This document shows positions 16,385-24,273 of a stretch of DNA of 64,000 nt, piece after piece (position 1 is the first letter of the stretch; each line of letters opens with the position of its first letter). Source of the DNA: Curtobacterium sp. MCJR17_020 (lineage in GTDB: Bacteria; Actinomycetota; Actinomycetes; Actinomycetales; Microbacteriaceae); contig NZ_CP126260.1 of the NCBI RefSeq assembly GCF_003234365.2, positions 62,001 through 126,000 of the forward strand. Direction: 5' to 3'. The translations under genes and the position numbers were made by a program. The notes beneath the pieces were generated by a model, which was not told the origin of the DNA, did not search any database, and saw nothing but the letters and a program-made list of their open reading frames with translations.

Positions 16385-18418
16385 ATGACGATCACCGACC
16401 CGACCACCGTGACCACCGACGCAGCCACCACCACGCACCCGCTCGGCAGCCTGACGCCCGATGAGTTCACCGCCGTCCGCGACCTCGTCACGGCGCAGCC
16501 GGACTGGACCGACACCACCCGCTTCGCCTACGTCGGCCTCGAGGAGCCGCACAAGCAGGAGGTCCTGGCGTGGCAGGCCGGCGACGGCCCCCTGCCGGAC
16601 CGCACGGCCCGGGTGATGCTGCTCGACATGGCGACCGGTCGCTCCACCGACCGCGTCGTGTCGATCACCACCGGCGCGGTGCTGCGGACCGACGTGCTGG
16701 ACGGGTCCCGTGGCCAGCTGCCTGTCCTGATCGAGGAGTTCGACGCCGTCGGCGAGATCGCGAACGCGGACGAGCGCTGGGTCGCTGCCCTGGCGAAGCG
16801 CGGACTGTCCGCCGACGAGGTCAAGTGCGTGCCGCTGTCCGCCGGGTACTACGACTACCCGGAAGAGGTCGGTCGGCGCATCCTGCGCGTGCTCGCCTTC
16901 AAGCAGGACCACCCGGCCGACCACGTGTGGGCGCACCCCGTCGACGGCCTGTCGGCGTACGTCGACGCCGCGAACCGGGCCGTCACGCGGATCGTGGACG
17001 TGGCGGACATGCCCGTGCCGACCACCTCGGGGAACTTCGACGACCCGGCGATGCAGGGCGAACCGCTCGACCTCAAGCCGATCGTCATCACCCAGCCCGA
17101 GGGGCCGTCGTTCCGCGTCGACGGCGAGTTCGTCGAGTGGGCGAACTGGCGGTTCCAGGTCGGCTTCGACGCCCGCGAGGGACTCGTGCTCCGCCAGCTC
17201 TCGTGGCAGGACGGCGAGCGGCTGCGCCCGATCGTGTACCGGGCGTCGATCGACGAGATGCTCGTGCCGTACGGCGACCCGTCTCCGGTGCGGTTCTGGC
17301 AGAACTACTTCGACACCGGCGAGTACCTGTTCGGGCGGTTCACGAACTCGCTCGAGCTCGGCTGCGACTGCGTCGGCGAGATCCAGTACTTCGACGCCGT
17401 CCTGGCCGACGAGCTCGGCAACCCGCAGACCATCCGCAACGGCATCTGCATGCACGAGGAGGACTTCGGCACGCTCTGGAAGCACGGCGACATCTACACG
17501 GGCTCGCAGGAGGTCCGTCGGTCCCGGCGCCTGGTGATCTCGTTCTTCACCACCGTCGGCAACTACGACTACGGCTTCTACTGGTACCTGTACCTGGACG
17601 GCACGATCGAGTGCGAGGCGAAGCTCACCGGCGTGCTCTTCACCAGCTCGTACCCGGGGCGATCGGAGTCCGGCGATGACTACCCGTACGCATCCGAGGT
17701 CGCCCCCGGCCTCGGTGCCCCGTACCACCAGCACCTGTTCTCGGCGCGGCTCGACATGATGGTCGACGGGCTGTCGAACGCCGTGGACGAGGTCGACGCC
17801 GTGCGGGTGCCGGTCGGGCCGGGCAACGAGCACGGCAACGCGTTCACGAAGTCGGTGACCCGGATCGCGTCGGAGTCGTCGTCGGGTCGTCTCGCCGACG
17901 CGTCCAAGGCGCGCACGTGGTTCGTCTCGAACACCCAGGAGCGCAACCACCTCGACCGCCCCACCGGCTACGTGCTGTACCCGCAGGACGCCCCCGTGCT
18001 GCTCGCCGACGACTCGTCCTCCGTCGCCGCCCGTGCCGAGTTCGCCCGCAAGCACCTGTACGTCACGCAGTACGACCCGGCGGAGCGCTTCGCCGCCGGC
18101 GACTTCGTGCACCAGAACCCCGGCGGCGACGGGGTCGCCCGCTACGTCGAGGGGGACCGACCGCTCGACGGCGAGGACATCGTGCTCTGGCACACCTTCG
18201 GCCCGACGCACTTCCCGCGGCCCGAGGACTGGCCCGTCATGCCGGTCGACCACGCCAAGTTCACGCTCAAGCCGTACGGGTTCTTCCCGCGGAACCCGGC
18301 GCTCAACGTGCCGGCCGCGATCGGTGCGACCGCGGCGTCGCACTGCTCGCACCGAGCGTCCGGTGGCGTCGAGGCGGCGCACGACGCCGTCGCACACGAC
18401 CACGGGCACGGACACTGA
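16385..18418 (+). CDS. copper-containing primary-amine oxidase
   Basis: This 677-residue enzyme oxidises primary amines to aldehydes, hydrogen peroxide and ammonium. Tyr394 in GNYDYGF is the conserved tyrosine that self-processes to topaquinone. The catalytic base is expected in the DPSPVRFWQNYFD region. Copper ligands are His448 and His450 in YHQHLF, plus the late His in GPTHFPRPED. Length and order match bacterial phenethylamine and tyramine oxidases. No signal peptide is visible, so it is probably cytoplasmic, which fits the adjacent permease. Confidence 0.95.
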   Translation: MTITDPTTVTTDAATTTHPLGSLTPDEFTAVRDLVTAQPDWTDTTRFAYVGLEEPHKQEVLAWQAGDGPLPDRTARVMLLDMATGRSTDRVVSITTGAVLRTDVLDGSRGQLPVLIEEFDAVGEIANADERWVAALAKRGLSADEVKCVPLSAGYYDYPEEVGRRILRVLAFKQDHPADHVWAHPVDGLSAYVDAANRAVTRIVDVADMPVPTTSGNFDDPAMQGEPLDLKPIVITQPEGPSFRVDGEFVEWANWRFQVGFDAREGLVLRQLSWQDGERLRPIVYRASIDEMLVPYGDPSPVRFWQNYFDTGEYLFGRFTNSLELGCDCVGEIQYFDAVLADELGNPQTIRNGICMHEEDFGTLWKHGDIYTGSQEVRRSRRLVISFFTTVGNYDYGFYWYLYLDGTIECEAKLTGVLFTSSYPGRSESGDDYPYASEVAPGLGAPYHQHLFSARLDMMVDGLSNAVDEVDAVRVPVGPGNEHGNAFTKSVTRIASESSSGRLADASKARTWFVSNTQERNHLDRPTGYVLYPQDAPVLLADDSSSVAARAEFARKHLYVTQYDPAERFAAGDFVHQNPGGDGVARYVEGDRPLDGEDIVLWHTFGPTHFPRPEDWPVMPVDHAKFTLKPYGFFPRNPALNVPAAIGATAASHCSHRASGGVEAAHDAVAHDHGHGH

Positions 18419-18419
18419 C

Positions 18420-19055
18420 GTGACCGACCTGCTCGGGCTCGCCGCGATCGTGCCGGCGTCCGCCGGGGCCTGCTGCACGGTCGGGGCGTGGCGCCCCGGC
18501 CGTGCGGTCGACGTGGTGGCGGCAGTGGTGATGGTGGCCGCGATGGTGGACGGGGCCTTCGGGCCGCGCGTCCTGCCCGGGGTGCTCTGGTTCGTGGTGC
18601 TCGCACTGCTGGCCGTGGTGGTCGCCGCAGTGCACCGGGTACAGAGTGCGTCCGGTGCGTCCGGTGCGTCCGGTGCGTCCGGTGCGTCCGGTGCGTCTGT
18701 TGCGTCCGGTTCGGACGGGAGGCCCGGGTCGGCTCCGTCGGTCCGGGGCACCTCGGCGCACGGTCGGTTCGGGCGACTGCACGCGGCGCTCGGTCTGCTG
18801 GTGATGGGCGCGCTGGGCGTCGGCATGGCGCACGACCCCGGCATGACCGGCATGACGGGTGTCGGCATGCACGGACACGACGGCGCGGTCGCCGTCACGT
18901 GGCAGGTCGTCCTCGGTGGCCTGACCACCGGCTACCTGCTGCTCACCGCCCACATGGTGCGGGACGGCATCCGGCGTCGGGCCCGGGCGCTCCCCGTCGT
19001 CGAGACGCTCGCCATGGGGATCGCGGTGGCGGTCATGGCCGCAGCGATGGTCTGA
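18420..19055 (+). CDS. DUF5134-like membrane protein with expanded linker repeat
   Basis: This 211-residue protein starts at a GTG one base after the amine oxidase stop, so it is translationally linked. It has about six hydrophobic segments in two blocks. A Gly/Ala/Ser linker encoded by 9-bp tandem repeats separates them. A Met/His-rich loop (MTGVGMHGHDG) suggests metal binding, possibly copper, which would suit its neighbour. That functional link is inference. Confidence 0.6.
   Translation: MTDLLGLAAIVPASAGACCTVGAWRPGRAVDVVAAVVMVAAMVDGAFGPRVLPGVLWFVVLALLAVVVAAVHRVQSASGASGASGASGASGASVASGSDGRPGSAPSVRGTSAHGRFGRLHAALGLLVMGALGVGMAHDPGMTGMTGVGMHGHDGAVAVTWQVVLGGLTTGYLLLTAHMVRDGIRRRARALPVVETLAMGIAVAVMAAAMV
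18646..18708 (+). repeat. seven 9-bp tandem repeats in a membrane-protein linker
   Basis: The unit GTGCGTCCG is repeated five times exactly, then as GTGCGTCTG and TTGCGTCCG. In frame it encodes a Ser-Gly-Ala run. Exact copies point to recent slippage, so copy number may vary between strains without breaking the frame. Confidence 0.9.
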
Positions 19056-19132
19056 ACCGGTTCGGCGCGCGAAACGTACATTTGTCGAACCGTTCGTTGC
19101 GGAAAACGTTCACGTCGTGAAAGAGTTCGAAC
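19054..19132. promoter_or_regulatory. cluster of three GAAC/GTTC palindromes, likely MarR operators
   Basis: Three short perfect palindromes lie in 79 bp: GAACCGGTTC at 19054-19063, CGAACCGTTCG at 19086-19096 and GTTCGAAC at 19125-19132. They precede a small gene and a MarR regulator on the same strand and share a half-site. This fits an autoregulated MarR promoter. Confidence 0.5.
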
Positions 19133-19173
19133 GTCCGCAGGGGACGAACGGCCGCAGAAGGGCGGGATCAGAC

Positions 19174-19356
19174 ATGCACAGCACGTACTCCGGGATGCCT
19201 CGGGCGGCACGGATCGGTGGCAGCCACCCCCGCATCGGTCTGACCGACCCGGCCGTCATCGACGCCTACGTCGAGCGCCGCATCGAGGACCCGTCGCTCC
19301 TCGCCGGGCGCGCCGAGCCGGCGTACGCCGACTTCTTCACCGTCCCCGCCGCGTAG
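19174..19356 (+). CDS. small hypothetical protein upstream of MarR
   Basis: This 60-residue protein starts at an ATG at 19174; an upstream in-frame GTG at 19117 is possible. It has a basic start, the stretch RIGLTDPAVIDAYVERR and an acidic C-terminus. Codon use matches the genome, so it is probably real. It lies 18 bp before the MarR gene and is likely cotranscribed. No family was recognised. Confidence 0.45.
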   Translation: MHSTYSGMPRAARIGGSHPRIGLTDPAVIDAYVERRIEDPSLLAGRAEPAYADFFTVPAA

Positions 19357-19374
19357 CAAGGAGCGCATGATCAC

Positions 19375-19896
19375 ATGCCGTTGACCGTCGTCCGTCGAGA
19401 GCACGTCCACCTCTACGCCCACGAGCCCCGATCCGAGGCCGCGAAGACCGCCGTCGACGCGCTGCTGCGCCTCCAGCACGCAGAAGAGCAGCAGATCGAG
19501 TCCGCACGCATCGAGAGCGGGCTGAGCAAGAACGAGTCGCTGGCGATCCGGTACATGCTCCAGGCGCACCGCGACGGCCGCACCATGGGGCCGAAGGACC
19601 TCGCCGTCATGCTGACCGTGTCGAACGCCTCGGTCACGAAGCTCGTGGACGCGCTCGTCGACAAGGAACTCCTGGTCCGCACAGCGCACCCCACCGACCG
19701 TCGTGCGCAGGTCCTCGAACCGACCGAACTCGCCGCCGAGAAGATCGATGCCTCGTACGCCCGCTTCCACGAAGCCGTGGTCGGGGTCCTCGACCACCTG
19801 TCCGACGCCGACAACGCCGTCCTCGCGGAGTCGCTGACGAAGATCAGCGATGCCCTCGCCGAGGGGCTGCCCGTGCCGGTGGACGAGTACGACTGA
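19375..19896 (+). CDS. MarR-family transcriptional regulator
   Basis: This 173-residue protein has a winged helix-turn-helix: SKNESLAIRYML, then MGPKDLAVMLTVSNASVTKLVDALVDK, broken by the wing DRRAQVLEPT. Helices on both ends would form the dimer. AAGGAG precedes it. The ATG at 19375 is used because the ATG eight bases earlier runs quickly into a stop. It probably represses its own promoter through the palindromes upstream; its target pathway is unknown. Confidence 0.9.
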   Translation: MPLTVVRREHVHLYAHEPRSEAAKTAVDALLRLQHAEEQQIESARIESGLSKNESLAIRYMLQAHRDGRTMGPKDLAVMLTVSNASVTKLVDALVDKELLVRTAHPTDRRAQVLEPTELAAEKIDASYARFHEAVVGVLDHLSDADNAVLAESLTKISDALAEGLPVPVDEYD

Positions 19897-20026
19897 CACG
19901 ATCGCGGTCGACCACCAGGGTTGACGCGACCGGGCGGACGTGACCCGGGGCAGTCGTCGCGACCGCCTGAGGGCGGGAGATGCGGTGCGGCCCCGACACG
20001 GGCCTCCAGTCCAGGGGTGGCGCTAA

Positions 20027-20045
20027 AACCTTCCAGCGGTAAGTT
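20027..20045. promoter_or_regulatory. imperfect inverted repeat before the TetR gene
   Basis: AACCTTCC-AGC-GGTAAGTT has six of eight matching positions per arm and ends 6 bp before the ATG at 20052. Position and size suit TetR autoregulation, but the repeat is imperfect. Confidence 0.3.
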
Positions 20046-20051
20046 GGGTGC

Positions 20052-20666
20052 ATGACGCACCCCGCCGACGACGACGCGGCCCCGCCGCGACGCGGCGGGT
20101 ACCGCAAGGGAGCCGAGCGCCGGACCCAGATCCTCGACGAGATGATCCGCATGGTCGCGGAACAGGGCGTCGACGCATCGTCGCTGCGATCCGTGGCCGA
20201 AGCCCTCGGGATCACCCACGCGGCGCTCCGCCACTACTTCCCCAGCCGTGACGAACTGCTGCTCGCCGTCTACCGCGAGCACGAGGTGCGCGAGCAGGGG
20301 GCGCCCGACCGGTTGAAGTCGGCGATCGGGGACATGCGCGACAGTGCCTCGCGCAACCGTGCGGTGCCGGGTCTGGTGCAGCTCTACACGACGCTCGCGG
20401 CCGACGCCGTGCAGGAGGGGCACCCGGCGACGCGCGACTTCATGCGGGAACGGTTCACGCGGCTCCGGGCCGACCTGGCCGCGTTGATCGCGGCGGACCA
20501 GGCGGCGGGGCGGATCCGCAGCGACCTGGACCCGGTCGACCTCGCGAGCTTGAGCATCGCGGCGTCCGACGGGCTGCAGGTGCAGTGGTTGCTCGACCCC
20601 GAGGCGGTCGACGGCGAGAAGGTGCTGCGGTTGCTGGAGCAGATCGTGCCCGCGCCGCCGGAGTGA
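20052..20666 (+). CDS. TetR-family transcriptional regulator
   Basis: This 204-residue protein has an N-terminal TetR helix-turn-helix: RRTQILDEMIRMV, then SLRSVAEALGITHAALRHYF. A helical ligand-binding domain follows, with the late SIAASDGLQVQWLL helix seen in TetR_C6-like members. The gene is monocistronic and ends before a strong terminator. It converges with the Gfo/Idh operon, so its target could be elsewhere. Confidence 0.92.
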   Translation: MTHPADDDAAPPRRGGYRKGAERRTQILDEMIRMVAEQGVDASSLRSVAEALGITHAALRHYFPSRDELLLAVYREHEVREQGAPDRLKSAIGDMRDSASRNRAVPGLVQLYTTLAADAVQEGHPATRDFMRERFTRLRADLAALIAADQAAGRIRSDLDPVDLASLSIAASDGLQVQWLLDPEAVDGEKVLRLLEQIVPAPPE

Positions 20667-20717
20667 GCGGCGTGTGGCGTGCGCCTGCGCGGCGCGCGCT
20701 TCGTGGCCGTGCGCTTC

Positions 20718-20768
20718 GTGAGCAGGAATGGTCGGGTCCCCGTTCGGGACCCGACCATTCCTGCTCAC
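20718..20768. terminator. bidirectional terminator with 23-bp perfect stem
   Basis: Arms 20718-20740 and 20746-20768 are perfectly complementary around a 5-nt loop (CGTTC). The left arm begins GTGAGCAGGAATGG. It sits between the converging TetR gene and oxidoreductase operon, as expected of a shared terminator. The stem is unusually long and perfect. Confidence 0.85.
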
Positions 20769-20801
20769 CAGGTGCGGCGCGGTGCGCGACGCACGACGTG
20801 A

Positions 20802-21917
20802 CTACGCGTTCGCGGCCTCGGCGAGGACCGCGGCAGCGGGGTCGAAGTCCTCGGGGAGCGGCTGGATCGGGTCGATCGACGAGGTGATCTCGACGGACTG
20901 GCCCGACTCGGCGGCATCGCGGATGCCGAGCATGACGTCCAGCGCGTGCGACGCGACGGCACCGGAGGCGCGCTCCGGGCGGCCCTCGGCGATCGCGCGG
21001 GCCAGCTCGACGACGCCCGTGCCGCGGCCCCAGGTGGAGCCCTTGTGCGTCAGCGTGGTCGGCTCGTCCTTGCCGAGCGTCCACAGCGTGCTGTCACCGT
21101 CGAAGACGTTCGGGTCCGGCAGCACGATGGTGCCCTCGGAGCCGTTGATCTCGACGAAGCCGTTGCGGGGCAGTGCGTGCTGGAACGACAGGGTCGTCTG
21201 CGCCGACTGGCCACCCTCGAACGAGATGAGCGCTGCGTGGTGCGTGGGCACCTCGACGGCGAACTCGGTGCCAGCGCGGGGGCCGGAACCGATCACGCGC
21301 GTCTCGCGGGACTTCGACGACACGGCCTGCACGCGCGAGGCGGCGCCGAAGGCGTGCAGGAGCGTCGTGACGTAGTAGGGGCCGATGTCGAACAGCGGAC
21401 CGGCACCCTGGGCGTACAGGAACTCGGGGTCCGGGTGCCACTGGTCCGGTCCGGGCACGTGGAACATCGTCGTCGCGGTGAGCGGCGTGCCGATGTCGCC
21501 GCGGGCGATGGCGCGGATGGCGGTCTGGATGCCCGCACCGAGGACTGTGTCGGGGGCGCAGGCGTAGCGGACACCGGCGGCCGCAGCGGCTGCGAGCAGC
21601 TCCTGCGCGTCCGAGGCGTTCGTCGCGACCGGCTTCTCGCTCCAGGTGTGCTTGCCGGCAGCGATGATCTGCTGGCCGACCTTGGCGTGCTCGGCAGGGA
21701 TCGTGATGTTCACCACGATCTGGATGTCGTCGCGGGCGAGGAGCTCCTCGACCGTGCCGGACGCGGGCACGCCGTACTTCTCGGCCTGGGACGCGGCGCG
21801 CTCGAGGATGAGGTCGGCGACCATCAGGACCTCGACGTCGGCGAACTGGGTCAGGTTCGTCAGGTACTGGTCCGAGATGTTCCCCGCACCGATGATGCCG
21901 ACTCCGATGCGGCTCAC
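20802..21917 (-). CDS. Gfo/Idh/MocA-family oxidoreductase
   Basis: This 371-residue NAD(P)-dependent sugar dehydrogenase has an N-terminal Rossmann fold (GIIGAGNISDQYL) and the EKPVATNASDAQEL motif, whose Lys is catalytic in the family. The C-terminal alpha/beta domain includes GPLFDIGPYYV. It is the second gene of a two-gene operon, overlapping the epimerase by 4 bp. The pair resembles inositol or 3-keto-sugar pathways, where one enzyme oxidises a sugar ring and the TIM-barrel partner acts on the keto product. Confidence 0.92.
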   Translation of the reverse strand: MSRIGVGIIGAGNISDQYLTNLTQFADVEVLMVADLILERAASQAEKYGVPASGTVEELLARDDIQIVVNITIPAEHAKVGQQIIAAGKHTWSEKPVATNASDAQELLAAAAAAGVRYACAPDTVLGAGIQTAIRAIARGDIGTPLTATTMFHVPGPDQWHPDPEFLYAQGAGPLFDIGPYYVTTLLHAFGAASRVQAVSSKSRETRVIGSGPRAGTEFAVEVPTHHAALISFEGGQSAQTTLSFQHALPRNGFVEINGSEGTIVLPDPNVFDGDSTLWTLGKDEPTTLTHKGSTWGRGTGVVELARAIAEGRPERASGAVASHALDVMLGIRDAAESGQSVEITSSIDPIQPLPEDFDPAAAVLAEAANA

Positions 21918-22714
21918 TTGTCGTTGTCCTTCAGCCAGGCGAGGGACTCGGTGATGCCCTGGAAGACGTCGCCCGAGTAGGCGTCGAACTCGACGACGCG
22001 GATGGCCTGCGGCGCCGCGGCGAGGATGCCCGCCACGTCCACGTCGCCCTGGCCCGCGGGGGTCTGGTTCTCGAACGCACGCTGCAGCGCCTCGGGCACG
22101 ACGAGCGCGCTCTCCGACGAGGGCAGCGCGGTGAGGATGTCACCGTCGACCTTGCCGTCCTTGACGTGGATGGCGACGACACGGTCGCCGAGCGCCCGCA
22201 GGACGGCGGGGGCGTCGGCGCCGCCGACGGTCGCCCAGAAGGTGTCGAGTTCGAGCACCGTCTCCGGGCTGATCTGCGACACGAAGTGGTCGTAGACCGT
22301 GCGGCCGTCGACCTTGTTCGTGAACTCCCACTGGTGGTTGTGGTAGCCGAACTTGAGGCCGCGCGAGGCTGCCTCGGCGGTCAGGACGTTGACGCGCTCG
22401 GCGATCTTCGCGACGTCGTCGGCGGTCTGCCAGCGGTCGGTCGGGATGAACGGGTCGATGACCGTCTGGATGCCGAGGCGCTCGGCGGCGTCCCAGATCG
22501 GGGCGGTGTCCTCGGCGTCGATCACGGCGACGTGGCCGGACGGTGCCTTGAGGCCGGTCGCGGCGAAGGCACGCTCGAGGTCCGTGGCACGCTCGACGAA
22601 CGCGTAGGGCTCGACGTTCTCGTACCCGATCTCGGCGACGCGGGCGATGGCCTTGTCGAGGTCTTCGGCGATGGCGTCTCGCAGCGAGTACAGCTGCACA
22701 GAAGTGGTGGGCAT
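21914..22714 (-). CDS. sugar phosphate isomerase/epimerase (TIM barrel)
   Basis: This 266-residue AP-endonuclease-2-like TIM barrel has an N-terminal SVQLYSLRDA strand. Metal-site residues appear in GYHNHQWEF, LELDTFW, AIHVKDG and VEFDAY. An ATG follows AAGGAG. It leads the operon with the Gfo/Idh oxidoreductase and is divergent from a sugar-type MFS transporter. The set suggests uptake and conversion of a sugar, polyol or glycoside; the exact substrate cannot be read from sequence. Confidence 0.88.
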   Translation of the reverse strand: MPTTSVQLYSLRDAIAEDLDKAIARVAEIGYENVEPYAFVERATDLERAFAATGLKAPSGHVAVIDAEDTAPIWDAAERLGIQTVIDPFIPTDRWQTADDVAKIAERVNVLTAEAASRGLKFGYHNHQWEFTNKVDGRTVYDHFVSQISPETVLELDTFWATVGGADAPAVLRALGDRVVAIHVKDGKVDGDILTALPSSESALVVPEALQRAFENQTPAGQGDVDVAGILAAAPQAIRVVEFDAYSGDVFQGITESLAWLKDNDK

Positions 22715-22738
22715 TGCTCAAGGCTCCTTCGGTCCTGT

Positions 22739-22758
22739 CTGGGTGTCGCGACACCCAG
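22739..22758. promoter_or_regulatory. 20-bp perfect palindrome upstream of the epimerase operon
   Basis: CTGGGTGTCGCGACACCCAG is a perfect palindrome with a central CG, 24 bp upstream of the epimerase start. A degenerate second copy (GGTGTCGAAGCACC) and a half-site (CGGGTGTCGC) follow within 25 bp. The central CG is typical of LacI-family operators. No regulator gene is adjacent. Confidence 0.6.
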
Positions 22759-22917
22759 GTGTCGAAGCACCGGGTGTCGCAGTCCGTCGAGGAGCGATGC
22801 TCCACGGCGAGATCGATGACGACGCTACCCCAAAAACCACCCGGTGTGTAGTTTTTGCGTCCTCCCGTGTCGCACGTCGGTACGTGAACGACACCTGTCG
22901 ATGTATGCTCAGCCAGT

Positions 22918-22942
22918 CAAAACCGTGCACAGGACGGTTTTG
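22918..22942. promoter_or_regulatory. inverted repeat upstream of the MFS gene
   Basis: CAAAACCGT, 7 bp, ACGGTTTTG: perfect 9-bp arms ending 28 bp before the transporter ATG. It differs from the palindrome on the other side of this gap, so the two divergent promoters may answer to different regulators. A hairpin role in the leader is an alternative. Confidence 0.5.
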
Positions 22943-22970
22943 GTCACCAGCATCGACTCAAGGAGGCGTC

Positions 22971-24269
22971 ATGAGCACACCCGAACCCGGCAGCCCGGCA
23001 CTGCTGAACCCCGAAGAGGGCATCACGCAGCCGATCAGCACCGTGAAGGTGGGCATCGGCTACCAGATCGCCCTGTTCCTCGGGCAGTTCGGCCTCTTCG
23101 TCGCACTCATGGCACCGGTCTACGTCAGCATGCAGCTCAAGGCGCAGGCCCTGGTCGGCGACGACGCGGCGAACGTCATCGGCTCGGTGCTGCCGATCGG
23201 CGCGTTCGGTGCGCTCATCATGAATCCCCTCGCCGGCGCACTGTCCGACCGCACCCGCACCCGCTGGGGTCGTCGTCGGCCCTGGCTGTTGAGCGGTGTC
23301 GTCGTCTTCGCGATCGCCCTCGCCTGGATCGCCTACTCGCCCGACGTCCTGAACCTGACGCTGGCCTGGCTCCTCGCCCAGCTCGCCGCCAACGCGACGC
23401 TGGCCACCCTGCTCGCGAGCTTCGCCGACAACGTCCCCCAGCTGCAGCGCGGCCGCTCGTCGAGCATCATCGCCCTCGCGCAGAACATCGCCGTGCTCGC
23501 CGGCACCTACCTGTCGGTGTTCTTCGTCGCGAACCTGCCCGTGCTGTTCATCGCACCCGGCATCCTGGCGATCATCCTCGTCGCGGTGTACGCCGTGGTC
23601 GCCCGTGACGACCTGCCGACGTACAAGCTGAAGAAGTTCACGTTCCTGAACCTCATCGCCTCGTTCTGGACGAACCCGATCAAGAACCCGGACTTCGCGT
23701 TCGCCTGGTGGTCGCGCTTCCTGATCATCTTCGCCACCTTCATGTTCACGACCTACCGACTGCTCTACATGGAGAAGCACCTCGGCATCGAGGACGCGAA
23801 GGAGGCCACCGCGGCGGTCGCCTTCGGTGTGCTGCTCTACACGATCGCGCTCCTGGTCAGTGCGGCACTGTCCGGCTGGGCATCCGACAAGATCGGCCGT
23901 CGCAAGGTCTTCGTCGGCGGTTCGACGGCGATGTTCGCTGTCGGCCTGGTCGTGCTCGCGCACGCCGACACCGTGAACGGCTTCTACGTGGCCGAGGTCA
24001 TCATGGGCTTCGCGTACGGCATCTACTCGGCCATCGACACCGCGCTCGTCGTCGACGTGCTGCCGAACGCCGACCGCCCCGGCAAGGACCTCGGCGTCAT
24101 CAACATCGCGAACGCGCTGCCGCAGTCGCTCGCCCCGGCCGTCGCACTCTTCTTCCTGAAGATCGGGTCGGGCGACGCCGCCGACAACTACACGCTCATG
24201 TGCTGGGCCGCCGGTGCGATCGCCATCATCGGTGCTCTTGTGGTGATCCCCATCAAGCGGGTTCGATAG
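22971..24269 (+). CDS. MFS sugar transporter (GPH-like)
   Basis: This 432-residue protein has about 12 membrane segments. The loop GALSDRTRTRWGRRRPW between TM2 and TM3 is the hallmark of glycoside/sucrose-type cation symporters. A second GWASDKIGRRK loop follows TM8. The ATG at 22971 is preceded by AAGGAGG. It is divergent from the epimerase/oxidoreductase operon and is probably the importer for that pathway. Confidence 0.9.
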   Translation: MSTPEPGSPALLNPEEGITQPISTVKVGIGYQIALFLGQFGLFVALMAPVYVSMQLKAQALVGDDAANVIGSVLPIGAFGALIMNPLAGALSDRTRTRWGRRRPWLLSGVVVFAIALAWIAYSPDVLNLTLAWLLAQLAANATLATLLASFADNVPQLQRGRSSSIIALAQNIAVLAGTYLSVFFVANLPVLFIAPGILAIILVAVYAVVARDDLPTYKLKKFTFLNLIASFWTNPIKNPDFAFAWWSRFLIIFATFMFTTYRLLYMEKHLGIEDAKEATAAVAFGVLLYTIALLVSAALSGWASDKIGRRKVFVGGSTAMFAVGLVVLAHADTVNGFYVAEVIMGFAYGIYSAIDTALVVDVLPNADRPGKDLGVINIANALPQSLAPAVALFFLKIGSGDAADNYTLMCWAAGAIAIIGALVVIPIKRVR

Positions 24270-24273
24270 CCGG

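Noticed and set aside
18646..18708. Possible CRISPR-like repeat
   Set aside because: Nine-base units with no spacers; it is in-frame coding slippage.
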